From the NCBI GenBank assembly GCA_033964015.1, contig CM066915.1, forward strand, positions 10,005,573 to 10,069,572: 64,000 bases of DNA, read 5' to 3'. Below are positions 12,690 through 23,665 of the stretch, in pieces (within the stretch, counting starts at the first letter, position 1; each line of letters opens with the position of its first letter). This stretch comes from Scolanthus callimorphus (taxonomy: Eukaryota; Cnidaria; Anthozoa; Actiniaria; Edwardsiidae). The translations under genes were made by a program, and so were the position numbers. The notes below the pieces were generated by a model, which saw nothing but the letters and a program-made list of their open reading frames with translations, ran no database searches and was not told the DNA's origin.

Positions 12690-14071
12690 TTATCCTTCAA
12701 TTGCACCCTCTAAGAGTACTATTTTGGTGATCGGACGGACTAGTACTGACGACTCAGTCTTCAGAGTGACGCTCCTCACTAGCTCATCGTTGCAGTTCTT
12801 GTGGACTTTTGTGACACGACCGAGCGGCCATCGGGATCTCGGGACCTTCTCATCAACGACAAGCACAATATCGTCTACCTCATAGCAGCGTGATGGTTTT
12901 ACTCACTTCTGTCGTTCTTGTAACTGTGGCAAATATTCTTTGAGCTACCTCCGCCAGAAGACGTCTGCTAAATATTGCACATGCCTCCATCGTCTGTACA
13001 TATAGACATCTTCTCTGGTAAAGACTCCAGGGGGCAAGCTGGGCTCTGCACGTAACAGACGAAGATGGTTCAGGGTAAGCGCTTCTAAGTCATTCGGATC
13101 GTCTGAGCTCTTCGTTATCGGTCGGTTATTCACGATCGCTACCACTTCGCATAGGAGTGTTGAAAGTGCCTCGTTATCCAGCACTTGTTCTTTGAGCACT
13201 GTACCTAGCACTTTTCTCACCGTTCCGATGCTGCGCTCCCAAATACCACCTTGATCACTCAAGCGACGCCGTCGGAGAGTTAAAAATCCATCTGATATTC
13301 CTCTGGAGCAGGTATTCATGTATCTGTAGTTGGTTCCGTTGAGCAATTGCCTCACGAAGTTCCTTGTTTCCGCTTGTAAAATTGCTCCCATTATCGGATC
13401 GCATTTCGTCAGGAACACCTCTCCTTGCCAGGAGTCTCCTTATTGAATTGATGAAGGAGTCCGTGTCTAAGCTAAACGCTATCTCAATATGAATAGCTCG
13501 TGTCGTCAAACAAGTGTGCAAGGCACCATAACGCTTCATCTCCCATCTTCCTCTCTTGACGGTAAACGGTCCAAAACAGTCAACACCTACAAAGAAGAAT
13601 GGTGGTTTATCGGGCGTCACTCCTTCAATCGGGATGTCTGCAATCTTCTGCCGAGAAACTGGAGCTTGTTGCTGGCGACAACTGACACAATGGATTAATA
13701 TCTTCCGAACTGCCACACGAGCCTTGATTATCCAAAATCGCTCTCTGATCGTCGATAAAACTTGTTCCAGGCCCACATGCTCTGATGTAGAATGCACGTC
13801 TTACGATGAGGTCCATAACATGATGTTTGCTGGGAACTATGATGGGATGCTTGTTGACTTCCGGTGGTGCATGTGCCAGACGACCACTGACGCACAACAG
13901 ACCATTGACAACAACTGGACTCAAACGGTAGATCGAACTACTCTTTTTTATGCCGTCAGCAATCTTCTTTTTTCTCTTCTTGCTTGATCCGTCTTTACTC
14001 GACTCAGTGGACTCCGGACATTCTACACCTGACCACTCATCTATAAAACTCTGCCTCTGGACATACCTCAA
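12690..14071 (-). pseudogene. BEL/Pao integrase region
   Basis: The pieces lie in three frames. The N-terminal zinc-binding part (around 14071-13625) leads into the H/C motif ending RKILIHCVSCRQ in 13797-13255. Then come the catalytic Asp in FVGVDCFGPF and the second Asp in RSDNGSNF. The catalytic Glu lies in GGIWERSIGTVRKVL in 13418-12945. The C-terminal module (WRHVQYLADVFWRR, then CYEVDDIVLVVDEKVPRSRW) ends at a TAA at 12690-12692. Within that tail two codons that are Trp in the family read TAG (12945-12947) and TGA (12903-12905). It would have inserted element cDNA. It is dead in this copy. Confidence 0.85.
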
Positions 14072-14542
14072 CAGCTCCTCCTCACAGCTTCTGCTATGCG
14101 CAACTCGTCTACGGTCAACAGTTTAGCTTTATCCGTGGGGCGCTGCCTTGAGACTTCTCCGTGCTTGCATCTTCTATTTGCATCAAGCAGATTGGCTCGG
14201 TATCTCAGGACCCACGCAATGAACCTCTTCAGTCGATGCCACAACGAAAATTGTTGAATCATTCTATCCAACGGGTTGTTGGGGTGTACGAGAGTGCGAA
14301 CGAGGTAACTTCCCTTCTGATTTCTGGATCACATTCTGGAACACTGCAAAGGTCCTCTACTTCATCTGGCCACCGATCGTCTTCCCTCCACAAGAATCTG
14401 GACCATTAATCCAGCGATGGTTGTGAACCAGCTCTTGGAACCGTTAAGCCTCTACAGGCATCATCCGCCGGATTAACATTCGTGTTCACGTATCTCTATC
14501 GATCCGGTCGAGTAGCTCCACGAATCTTGGCGAGCCTATTGG
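14068..14542 (-). pseudogene. BEL/Pao linker between RNase H and integrase
   Basis: A frame-shifted continuation of the polyprotein contains FSLWHRLKRFIAWVLRY and LTVDELRIAEAVRRSC, the connection normally lying between RNase H and the integrase zinc domain of Pao-type elements. There are no catalytic residues. The DNA at 14272-14542 is too eroded to follow in a single frame. Confidence 0.6.
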
Positions 14543-14836
14543 CTACAAACGTATGGAAGCGTTTTCGTTGTTGATATATCGTAGCACGCATGTGCTGTCC
14601 GTCCAGTAGTACACGTTATCAATCTTGACATCTAACTCCTCTTGAGCCATCTGACTTAACCTTGTAGCTACGACCGCAGCAGACAACTCCAAGTGAGGAA
14701 TTGTGACTACTTTCTTTGGCGTTTGCCTTGATTTGCCAAGTAGAAATGCACAATGAATCTTTCCTTCGCTGTTCACAAGTCGAAGAAACGAAACAGCGCC
14801 ATAGCCTTGCTGAGATGCATCACAAAAGGTATGCAA
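14543..14836 (-). pseudogene. BEL/Pao RNase H
   Basis: It begins in HTFCDASQQGYGAVSF, the first catalytic Asp motif. It continues through TIPHLELSAAVVATRL (the Glu motif) and YYWTDSTCVLRYI (the second Asp motif). All three key positions are visible, but the fragment is cut off from RT upstream and from integrase downstream by frameshifts. Confidence 0.85.
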
Positions 14837-14897
14837 CTGACACGATAGAACCCTTTGGTATCAAAGGACGTGGAATACTGAAGTGACGTAACTTGAG

Positions 14898-16115
14898 TTA
14901 TTCCTCCAACCAGGAACGCCAGCGTTCAATATGCTCCGAAGGGATCTGATCATCCCAGTCCAAGCCCCTTACATTCAGATCTCGTAACATTATCTTGACT
15001 GGTAGGATGATTGGGGCGATGAACCCTAGAGGGTCATATATAGAACTCATGGCCGATAGAATACTTCTGCGCGTCAGACTCTTCTCCTTCGTAGAACCGC
15101 GGGAGAGCTTGAGGCCCACTTGGTTAAATGGAATCCACCATTACTGAGAAGCTGGGACACCTCGTTCATCACTCGGATGGCTTCTTCTTCATTACTGACC
15201 AAAATCAGGCAGTCGTCTACGTAGAAGTTTCTTCTTACCGTATCTACGACATCCACCGAGAACACGCTCGCGTTATCTTGGGCAGTCTGTTATAGCCCAA
15301 AGTTCGCACAACTAGGCGAAGATACGCCTCCGGAAAAGGTGCACACTCGTTTGATATTCTTCAGGTGTATTCTCTAGGTTGCCTTCACGCCACCACAAAA
15401 AACGCAGATAGTTTGAGTCCTTCTTCTCTACCCGGACCTGATAAAACATAGACTGAACGTCTGCCACTAACGCTACCTCCTCTTGCCTGAACCGAGTGAG
15501 GACCCCAACCAGAGAGTTGGTTAGGTCGGGGCCTTGCATCAATCGGTCATTGAGTGATCTTCCTTGAAACTTCGAAGCGCAATCGAACACCACCCTTACC
15601 TTTCCACATTTGTTGACATTCAAAACCGGATGGTGTGGGAGAAGCCAGCTCAGCTGACCGGTATCTGAGACTTGATCATCAGGAACGTTTCGGGCGTAGC
15701 CCCTTTCTAACAGATCATCCATGAATGCAGAGTACTTCTCATGGTATTCGCTGTCCTTCCTAAATCTCCTCTCAAGCATCAGCAGACGATGTTCTGCCTG
15801 GACTTTGTTATTCTTCAAAGGAGGAGGATAAACTCGCCAAGGAAGCCCTATCTGGTAGTGATCATTCGCCAGCTTTACTGACTCTTGCATCATACTTAGC
15901 GCTCTCCTATCCTCTACCACCATCGATTTCTTCTCGCTAAACTGCGTATCGCTGAATTCCAGTTCACAGAATCTCTCAAATTGTTGACTTAAATCTGCGT
16001 GCGCATCGATTCGATTAGAGTGGGCCATTGATCGTCCAACCGAAAATCGTTCTAACAAATGGTCCTCCGTCTTCGCTACGCCTAACTTCCTTTGGCTCGT
16101 GAGCCAAAGGCACAT
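14898..16115 (-). pseudogene. BEL/Pao reverse transcriptase
   Basis: The first part (16115-15312) contains LPHHPVLNVNKCGKVRVVFD and LRFLWWREGN, hallmarks of Pao-type RT fingers and palm. After a frameshift, 15265-15074 carries the catalytic FYVDDCL, the YxDD box of this family. A third frame (15119-14898) holds [20 protein letters not shown], the thumb/connection motif. At least two frameshifts separate these pieces. Confidence 0.88.
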
Positions 16116-16703
16116 CGTTGCCGATTAATAAATCAATAAAAACGGAGTTTACTTCAGGTAGGTGGATACCGCTCAAGTGAGGCCATGTGTTTACATCCCT
16201 TTGACGCGGAATATCTTCTATAGTCACTGGAAGTTTCGGCCTTGAAAATACATTCGACAGTTCTAAAGTGTTCTCCCCTTGTAGGTTACTCACTTCCAGC
16301 TCAACAACTACGCATTCGCTTTCGACACTATCTTCATCCATAGTAGTCAATGACAGAGTAGGTTTCTTACCTTCGGCTTCGAGTTTAGATAAAAGCTGTT
16401 GCTGGTACAAAATGTCGTATTGGAGCTTGAATCAAGGAATGCGTAAGTGTCGATCATTCTTCTTCCTCCTTTCGCCTTTACTGTTACCCTGACTGGGACT
16501 ATGGCGAGTCCTGTCGCGCATCCGGTCCCAGTAGCACTACACCGACTCTCTACGTTTACGAAACCATTTTGAGCTTGGGGTTCATTCTCTCTTTCTTGAG
16601 TCTCGTCTGTTCTGCATCTCACCTGTGTGGCGACCACGTTCCGAAGATGACGTACCTCTCTCAGTAGGAAATCACTAACCTCGTGTTTTTTGCTAACTGT
16701 CAA
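16015..16703 (-). pseudogene. BEL/Pao aspartic protease and DUF1758-like region
   Basis: Frame 16703-16347 contains the protease motif [12 protein letters not shown], where the usual second Gly/Ser varies. Frame 16410-16015 continues with [19 protein letters not shown] and FGWTINGPL, the region between protease and RT in Pao elements. The codon at 16703 is TTG, and the frame runs out of the right-hand direct repeat, so the true N-terminus is absent. The protease motif is incomplete and there is a frameshift near 16380-16410. Confidence 0.82.
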
Positions 16704-16748
16704 TCAATTGACTGAACCGGAACCCTGACTGAACCGGAACCGGAAACT
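16668..16748. repeat. Direct repeat, right copy (BEL flank)
   Basis: Partner of 12504-12581. In element orientation it ends in GGTTAGTGATT exactly like the left copy, then enters the pol reading frame. Confidence 0.75.
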
Positions 16749-17310
16749 AAATTGACACCTTGTTCCTAATTCCTGTTTAATTGGGAACAGCACGTTCCCT
16801 ATTTTCAGACAAAGGAACTTCACGTTCCCCTTTTGGTTAGGTCCAATTTGGTGATGGGAACAGAATGTTTCGAATTGGGAGTGCGTTCAGGAACAAAAAG
16901 TTCCTGATTGAGTTCGACAAACTCGGTAATAGGAACTGGTGTTCCCATAATTTACCTTAAAGGAGAACGAAACATCGACATAGGAACTTAGCAATTCGGA
17001 ACTGTTGGTTCTTTAGTGCTGTGTAAAGGAACAATGGTTCACATTTGATTACATTATTGGGAACAAAACGTTCCCTTTCTTCAAAAAGGAACGTCATGAT
17101 TAGGAACGTGAGTTCCTAATTGTATAAGACAGGCCCAGCGTATTTATCTGTTTAGGAACAATGCGTTCCTAATCAGTGATACTTTTGTTCCGATTAACGC
17201 AAAATGTGTTCTTATTCATGGACATCGGGATGTTCGTATATCGAAGAAAAGGAACAATTGTTTGGTTCCTAATTTAGTTATAGGAACAAAGGAACAAAAA
17301 TAGAGGAACG
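16749..17310. repeat. GGAAC/GTTCC-rich tract (right of BEL element)
   Basis: By eye about 26 GGAAC or GTTCC pentamers occur in about 560 bp, roughly 25 times the number expected by chance. Many are paired as short inverted repeats such as GGAACAATGCGTTCC and GGGAACAAAACGTTCCC. There are no open frames of note. Confidence 0.7.
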
Positions 17311-18837
17311 GGGGACCCTTTCAATTGACCGATTGTAGCACTCGTGCATCTCGGTTTTTAACGAAATAAATGATCAAGCTATCTGCCCTGGAAGCTAACC
17401 TAGTTTTAGTCCAAGTTTTGCAGCAAACCTCAAAGCAAGTAAGCAGAATTTCGGGGCTCTTTAAACAATTTACGATAATCCTCATTTTAAGTTCGAGGTC
17501 AAGTTGGACGGACAAATTAATTTACCTCCTTTAGAAGGAAGAAGGCCACAAACGCTGATGAATATTTTCCATATGTGTATGTGGCATTCAATGTCAGACG
17601 TTGACCCTCTTTGTCGTAGTCCATGTTGCCATGTATGTGTCCTATTTGCTCATTTGCGTCACTCTTTACCGTGAACTGTAAAAACCATAAAATCATGTCA
17701 GATTTGTTGCAATAGCATGAAAAATGCCTGAAAATAATGGAAAAGAACCTGTAAGGCTAAAATTTTTATTTTAAACCCCCTCCACATAAGAACCTATTAA
17801 GGCTAAAATTTTAAGTCTGGTTGTTATCAGTGCCAGTGGAGTTGCTGTAAAAGATGGATTAGGTAAAACCTGCTGAATATTACGATCATCATCTGATTAC
17901 ATTTTAAAATAACTTGACATTAACATTTCTGTCTCATTTCAAGCTTTAGTGCTATGTTGAATGTCTAATGTGTTTACCATTTAAATAATTACTCAAATTT
18001 ATTTATAATATATTCAATTGAAATTCATATGAAAATTTAAGAACTTATTTAAAGAACCTTGGTAGCCTAAATTTGCTTTACGTACCATTTATATAAGAAC
18101 CTGTTTAGGCTATATTAAAAAATCCAGGTTCTTATACGCGGGTTTTTACTGTACTGTTATTATTATTACTGTACTCTATTATTATTCTCCTCCTTCGTCC
18201 GGTGAAGCCCATCTCTAGGTAGTGGAGACGATTCTTGTGAGCACGAGTAATACTGCTGTAGGTGACATACTTAAAATTTGAGTCTCTAGTGGCCGTGAAT
18301 AAAATAATAATAACATTTGGCTTGGTCAGCGTTTTTTTTTATTTTTGGCAAAGTGGTCCCTCTGCCGTTACCACCGCTGACTTACATACCGCTGACTTAC
18401 ATCAGCGAAATCTATCAGGTGCAGCTTCTCAAGTTAACGCCCATTCAGTGTAAACAGAAACATTATATTCTTACCATCTCAACTCTGCCATGAAGTGAAG
18501 GAGTTGCTAAAAAGGCAAATATAAGATATCCGTCAGTGATATGGTCGAGGATGATACACACATCAAAAAAAGCGTCTATTAGTGTGGCATTTGCTATGTG
18601 AATAACTTGGCTGACGCTCCGGCTTTACGCGGAGATTTGAAGAAATTTTGAGAAAATGTTAAAGTTACTGAGAATTCGCGCACGTCCTCGGAAAAAAAAT
18701 CATACACGTCCTTGGTTTAACCAAAACATGTGAACCTATATATCGTTGGAAAGCGTTTAAAATGGACTAGCGGGCTGTGGCAAAAAGAAATACCTTATTT
18801 AGAGGATTTATTAAAAATTTGGGTGTGCCATTTTCAC
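17311..18837. other. No gene; possible MITE at 17668-18165
   Basis: The ends CTGTAAAAACC (about 17676) and GGTTTTTACTG (about 18145) are inverted. Between them several diverged copies of AAGAACCTGTTTAGGCTA are arranged in both orientations, suggesting a small degraded DNA element. The rest is AT-rich and carries no recognisable protein. Confidence 0.4.
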
Positions 18838-19136
18838 GAGCTTAACGCCGTCGAACTGCTGGACCTAGACTCCCAAGTAACACAGTGTTTTAATTCTTGA
18901 AGGTGTTTCTCAAAAATAGTGTCTGAGTTTTTTTTAATTTTGTTTAGCTCAAAAGTTATGGAACTTTTGAATTTCGAAGGTCAAATGTTCCAGGATTTTC
19001 ACGCTCTAAAAAAGTTTTATAACTTGGAACTAAACAAAATTTGTAAAAATGCAGACACGGTTTTTGAGAAACTCCTTTAAGGTTTTAAACAATGTGTAAC
19101 TTGGGAGTCAAGGTCCAGCAGTTTGGCGGCGTTAGC
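18838..19136. repeat. ~300-bp hairpin (foldback)
   Basis: Arms of about 125 bp are inverted: CTGCTGGACCTAGACTCCCA (left) and TGGGAGTCAAGGTCCAGCAG (right), then GTTTCTCAAAAA/TTTTTGAGAAAC and AATTTTGTTTAG/CTAAACAAAATT. The loop is about 50 bp. It is non-coding and likely a MITE. Confidence 0.8.
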
Positions 19137-19668
19137 CCCACTCAGACTATCTAAAAAATAGTTTCAGTGACAGTGGTGTAGTGCTTTGGAATAACCTTCC
19201 GACTGAGCTGAGGCAAGCAAATACCCTGTGGCAAGCAATCGCCCTTATTTCAACCAATCAAAGCCAAATGCAAAAGAAGATGGATAAGTTTACTGCAAGT
19301 CCTGCAACAGCCAAAAGCGTAGTACTTAACAGTAAACTGCAAGAACACAGAACGACGTCGACAACTTCCATAGCAGTGACAACATTTTGAAACCAGAAAA
19401 TCGCAGAGCTGCTAGAATATGATCATATCTTTCTCTAAACTTTTGCACCTCGCACTTCAAGGCCTGCACCCGAGCCGAAAATTATGATTTAAGGTAGCCC
19501 GCGGCTAATTATTTGTGTGACGACACATGTTTTGCAAGACCAGTTATTGGCTTTCAACTTTATCTGATCGCTCTAAAATTTTGCGTACACCTACTAACCA
19601 ATGCTTCTATTTTGCTGTAATTAAAACGAATTTACGACAACACTAACTAAACCGAATCAAAATGCTTG

Positions 19669-19835
19669 GAAAATATATTTTCTTAAGTACTGCGTTTTGA
19701 CTCGGTTTGCTAGGATGCTCACGTGCATATGTGTTCCAGTTATTGCATATCATTAGCTACACTATTTATACGAGATGTAAACGAATTTTCATTATCCACG
19801 TATCGCTTTTCTGTACACAATTGGCGGTTGACTTT
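19669..19835 (+). repeat. Split direct repeat A1 (left end)
   Basis: 167 bp, matching A2 (20575-20741) with two substitutions and no gaps by eye. It starts GAAAATATATTTTCTTAAG and ends GGCGGTTGACTTT, 20 bp before the gag start codon. Confidence 0.9.
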
Positions 19836-20435
19836 TTTGGTCTTGGAGTTAAAAAATGTCCTATACAGAAACCCATAATTCAGAAACTACAGAAACCACA
19901 AGTTCTTTGGACGCCGTTTTTGATAAGTTCAAAAGCTACATTGACTCCCGACTAGACCAATTTTCTTCTCAGAGGATTGCAAGCCCTTCTATCGACTCTA
20001 AAGAAGTTGCGAAAGGCACAAAGAGACTACAACGAGAGACGGAAGCCTCCAAACTCAAGAAGAAAGGGAACAATAAGCAATTCCTTTTCAACGCGGAGGT
20101 TATTGACGAAGTAAAGTCTATTACAGAAAACATTTCATTGGAAAACGTAGATTCAGCCAAGAAATCTGCAAAACGAGCTATCAAGTTAATCGAACGCCGT
20201 CAAAAGTTGATAAAGCTTGTCGACAAAAGTGAAGCTGGTTGGTTGATAGTCGACGAATATGAAAGTGATCAGCTTGCAGAAGACTCCGCCGATGAGAAAA
20301 GGATTAGAAAAGCTCAAGATAAAGCAGCTAAAAAGAAGTAATGACAAATGGGAAAGCCCTTGCAAGGTTCTCGTTCTTATAGCGCTATTGGTCGGAACGC
20401 TTCTGGTTCACAACAGAGCAATTTGCTTTTTCGAG

Positions 20436-20828
20436 GTTCGTATAATTCTATGATTCTTTCTTCGTGATGTCCATGTTGTACAATGCGATACAACTTCCTA
20501 TAATGTTGTGCGTGTAGTCATTTAGCGGGGAGTAAGAAAATGATTTTCATTTGTACGAGCTGGCGAGGGAGAATGAAAATATATTTTCTTAAGTACTGCG
20601 TTTTGACTCGGTTTGCTAGGATGCTCACGTACATATGTGTTCCAGTTATTGCATATCAGTAGCTACACTATTTATACGAGATGTAAACGAATTTTCATTA
20701 TCCACGTATCGCTTTTCTGTACACAATTGGCGGTTGACTTTAGCATGTAGACGTAGGACCCTTCCTAAAGTGCAAACGAGTTTTAGATTAATATTAATCT
20801 CTGTTTTTTCTTGTTTATCGATTCTAAG
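20436..20828 (+). other. Predicted gag intron containing B1A2
   Basis: Joining 20435 to 20829 restores the gag frame (phase 1 to phase 1) up to the zinc knuckle. The 3' end has a polypyrimidine stretch (CTCTGTTTTTTCTTG) before TTCTAAG. The intron wholly contains the internal repeat B1A2. Confidence 0.55.
20474..20741 (+). repeat. Split direct repeats B1 and A2 (right end joined to left end)
   Basis: B1 (20474-20578) matches the right end B2 with two substitutions over 105 bp. A2 (20575-20741) matches the left end A1. The two share GAAA at 20575-20578. The locus is the exact junction a circularised element would have. Confidence 0.9.
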
Positions 20829-22596
20829 GCCGTCGACAGCCTCGTCAAGACGATATCTGTTTCACATGCGGTTATCCCGGACACTGGAGCAGCACCTGTA
20901 GAGTGCCACCATACAAGTACAAGAGGGCAGGCCAGCATAAATCACACACAGGAGGACAACAATTCAGCTGGCCCGTCACTCCAGGACAGACAAATACAAA
21001 GTAATCTGGATCCACTTTGTCATGAGCTCTGTACACAGTCATATGAGGATATGTTAGAGGTAGTAGATAATAATAATACAGTTGATTCAATTAATGTTAA
21101 GGGCAGGCTTAAATCACATCTGCAATTTTGGATCAATATTCAAGCTCCTGATTTCATTTTGACCGTTATTTCTGAAGGTTATAAACTTCCTTTCGTTCAT
21201 ACACCACCACACTTATTTAGTAAGAACAATTTGTCTGCAATCAACAATAGTGATTTCGTTGAAGAAACTATATCAGAATTGTTAGCTTCTGGTAGAATTG
21301 TGGAACATAACAAGGATAGCTTACATGTTGTAAGTCCTTTATCAGTTTCTGTTCAGTCTTCGGGGAAGAAAAGACTTATCCTAGATTTGAGGATCGTCAA
21401 CCAATACATTCTTAAACAGAAGGTAAAATTTGAGGATTATAAAACTGCACTTGACTTGTTTTGTGGTTAGGCATTGTTTGGAATTTTTCCAACGGTTCTA
21501 TCTCTATCACTGAGCAAAGAATTACAAAACTCGAGAACAAGTTATCTGCTCTTTTGGAGAGTTGGCCTCAGTAACAGGTTCTATTATTTCGCTTTCTTCA
21601 GTTTTTGGCAACTTATGTAGAATCATGACCAGGCATTGTCAAATTACTGTTGCTGCTGCGTCTACTTGTGACATGCATTTTGAACTTGACTCGTTTTGCA
21701 TTTCTGAACTTAATTTCTGGTCGTCATCTGTGAGAAAGTTCAATTTCAGAGATTGTTTTCAGCACAATACTCATAACAGAATTGTATACTCGGATGCTAG
21801 CAGTTTTGCGTGTGGTGCAGTGCTTATAGATAACGAATCACCGATTTGCCATAAGCTCTTTACTGAAGAGGAAAAGACTTATAGTTCCACTCACAGGGAG
21901 CTTATTGCTATAGAATAAAGCATTAAATCCTTTGGATCCCTCCTTAAACATTCTAAAGTTCAGTGGTATACAGACAATAAGTCTTCGGCAAGAATTGTTC
22001 AGGTCGGTAGTATGAAACCCACATTGCATAAATTAGCTATCAGCATTTACGAATTTTGTATCAAGAATGGTATTCAATTGTCTATTGAATGGATCCCGAG
22101 ATCTTTGAATGAGAAGGCTGATGCAGTTAGCAAATTCATTGACATAGACGACTGGCAGCTTACACAAGAGTTTTTCAATTCACTGGACCAAGCTTGGGGA
22201 CCTCACACTCTGGATTGTTTCGCTAATTATTATAATATGAAAGTTCCAAAATTTTTCTCGAGGTTTTGGTGTCCCGGAACGTTTGGAGTCGACGCTCTGT
22301 CTCAGTCATGGCGAGACCAAAATTGTTCACTGGTTCCCCCAGTTGATCTCGTTTGTAAGACCCTCAGACATATGGAGGTTCAAGGAGCTGTCGGGACTTT
22401 GATCGTTCCTGATTGGCCCTCCTCTTCATTTTGGCCGTTATTATGGGTTTACTATGGAAATGCAATAATGAGTTTCATTCGTTACAAAGGGAAAGAAGTA
22501 TTGATGCATGGAAGAAATACGAATTCGTTATTTGGTTCCCGCGTCTGGGAAGGTCACATTTACGCCATTAGCTTGATTTTCGCAATTCACATGTGA
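20811..22596 (+). pseudogene. DIRS-like RT/RNase H with deleted RT core
   Basis: The frame to 21470 contains the RT fingers (GKKRLILDLRIVNQYI). The next recognisable block (GSISITEQRITKLENKL, from about 21500) belongs downstream of the RT active site. The palm with the catalytic aspartates is therefore missing, apparently by internal deletion around 21470-21490. RNase H follows (VYSDASSFACGAVLID with its Asp at 21793; STHRELIAIE), with a TAA at 21916-21918, then VQWYTDNKSSARIV and IEWIPRSLNEKADAVSKF. The final part (22140-22596; WGPHTLDCFA, TLIVPDWPSSSFWPLL) is the post-RNase H region often labelled methyltransferase-like in this group. At least three frame breaks make it inactive. Confidence 0.85.
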
Positions 22597-22797
22597 TTGA
22601 TGAGACACTGACACCGTAGTCATATCATCTATTAATGGATTAATAGCCATTGAGGTTACCGAGAGCAGGCTATGTTGATATGTAACGGCAGATGTGTTCA
22701 CCGAGAACAGCCTTGTTATATACAGTGAATGTATGATTTATCGTATGTTTACATCGTGTGTTATTTATTCAGATCCTAATGAGCTCAAGTTCTTCAT
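22597..22797. other. Spacer between pol and recombinase, possible intron
   Basis: Non-coding stretch ending in a good acceptor-like TTATTTATTCAG at about 22773. The recombinase frame starts just after it. I could not pair it with a convincing donor. Confidence 0.3.
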
Positions 22798-23622
22798 TTG
22801 TCCTTATATCTCTCAAATTTGCTTCATAAGAATACCAAAACTGCAACCCTTATAGTTTATTCAGCTTTAAAATGGGTTCATGGTATTTTACCAATCCTAA
22901 CAAATCCTTTGGAATCTTCGATTTGTAGAAATCTGGTGGAGGCAGAAAAGAGACTGCCTCATAGTCCTATTGTCAAGAAAGTACCAATTGATCAAGATGT
23001 TATAAAATCAATTATACGTGTGTTTGCTAATAAGGATTGCAACCTAAAGGACATTAGGCTCGCTACAATGTGCACTGTATCATATGTGGGATGATTGAGA
23101 TCACAAGAACTGTTAGACATGAAATTGCACGATTTGACCATAAGAGATGATTATTTAGAGATTCATATTCCCAAAAGTAAAACTGACATATATAGATCAG
23201 GTCAGACAGTATACATAGCGAAAACGGGTCTGTTTACCTGTCCATATTCATTATTCGTCAGGTATCTCACCTTATCTGAGTCTACTCTACATATTAATTC
23301 TGATATTTATGTATTCAGAAATGTTATATATCACAGCAAACAAGATAAGTATGTATTGGGTATCAAGAAATTATCATATTCTACTTTTAGAGGTATGTTT
23401 AAACAATGTTTGAAGAAACTGGGCTACAATGAAAAATTGTACGGTTTACATAGTTTTCGTTCAGGGGGAGCCACTGCATACGCCGAAACTCTAGACAATA
23501 ATCCCTCTAAGGAACGCCTCCTGAAACTTCAAGGACGTTGGAAAACAGACGTAGCTAAGGATATGTATATCCAAGATTATGTTACATCTAGAGTAAATAT
23601 ATCAAAGTCTCCGGGTTTGTAA
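22798..23622 (+). pseudogene. DIRS-like tyrosine recombinase
   Basis: This protein integrates the circular DNA copy. The frame is open from about 22798 to 23622 except for one TGA at 23092-23094, directly before the first catalytic Arg (LRSQELL, Arg codon 23098-23100). The remaining signature is intact: H and R of GLHSFRSGG (23449-23460), W in GRWKTD in place of the second His, and a Tyr in KDMYIQDY (23566-23568 the most likely nucleophile). Length and order match DIRS/PAT recombinases. With only one stop, it is the least damaged gene of the element. Confidence 0.85.
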
Positions 23623-23665
23623 TGATTGTATCTTGTAATGATAATGTGATAATAATGTAACAAAT

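Larger units (their letters stand above)
12504..16748 (-). mobile_element. Decayed BEL/Pao retrotransposon
   Basis: A minus-strand BEL/Pao-family pol remnant has the order protease-RT-RNase H-integrase. It is bounded by two copies of a direct repeat of about 78 bp (12504-12581 and 16668-16748) that share CAATTGACTGAACCGGAACC-type sequence. The repeat may be an LTR remnant, but the sequence immediately outside each copy does not match. Gag and a complete 5' end are not recognisable; the right-hand repeat runs directly into the protease-side reading frame. Many frameshifts and stops make the copy inactive. Confidence 0.85.
19856..21004 (+). pseudogene. DIRS-like gag with a predicted intron
   Basis: Structural protein of the element. 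The ATG at 19856 opens a 161-codon frame with a coiled-coil-like, lysine-rich segment (RAIKLIERRQKLIKLVDKSE) and an acidic/basic tail, characteristic of DIRS-group gag. Two in-frame stops follow (TAA TGA, 20339-20344); CAA and CGA codons would give these by C-to-T changes. The same frame then reads on to 20435. A CCHC zinc knuckle (C-x2-C-x4-H-x4-C, 20858-20899) follows in the same codon phase if 20436-20828 is removed as an intron. The donor is GAG|GTTCGT and the acceptor is a T-rich tract ending CTAAG. The frame ends at TAA 21002-21004, overlapping pol in another frame as in known DIRS elements. Splicing is inferred, not observed. Confidence 0.75.

Noticed and set aside
12622..12885. 87-codon plus-strand frame
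   Set aside because: Antisense of the BEL integrase tail.
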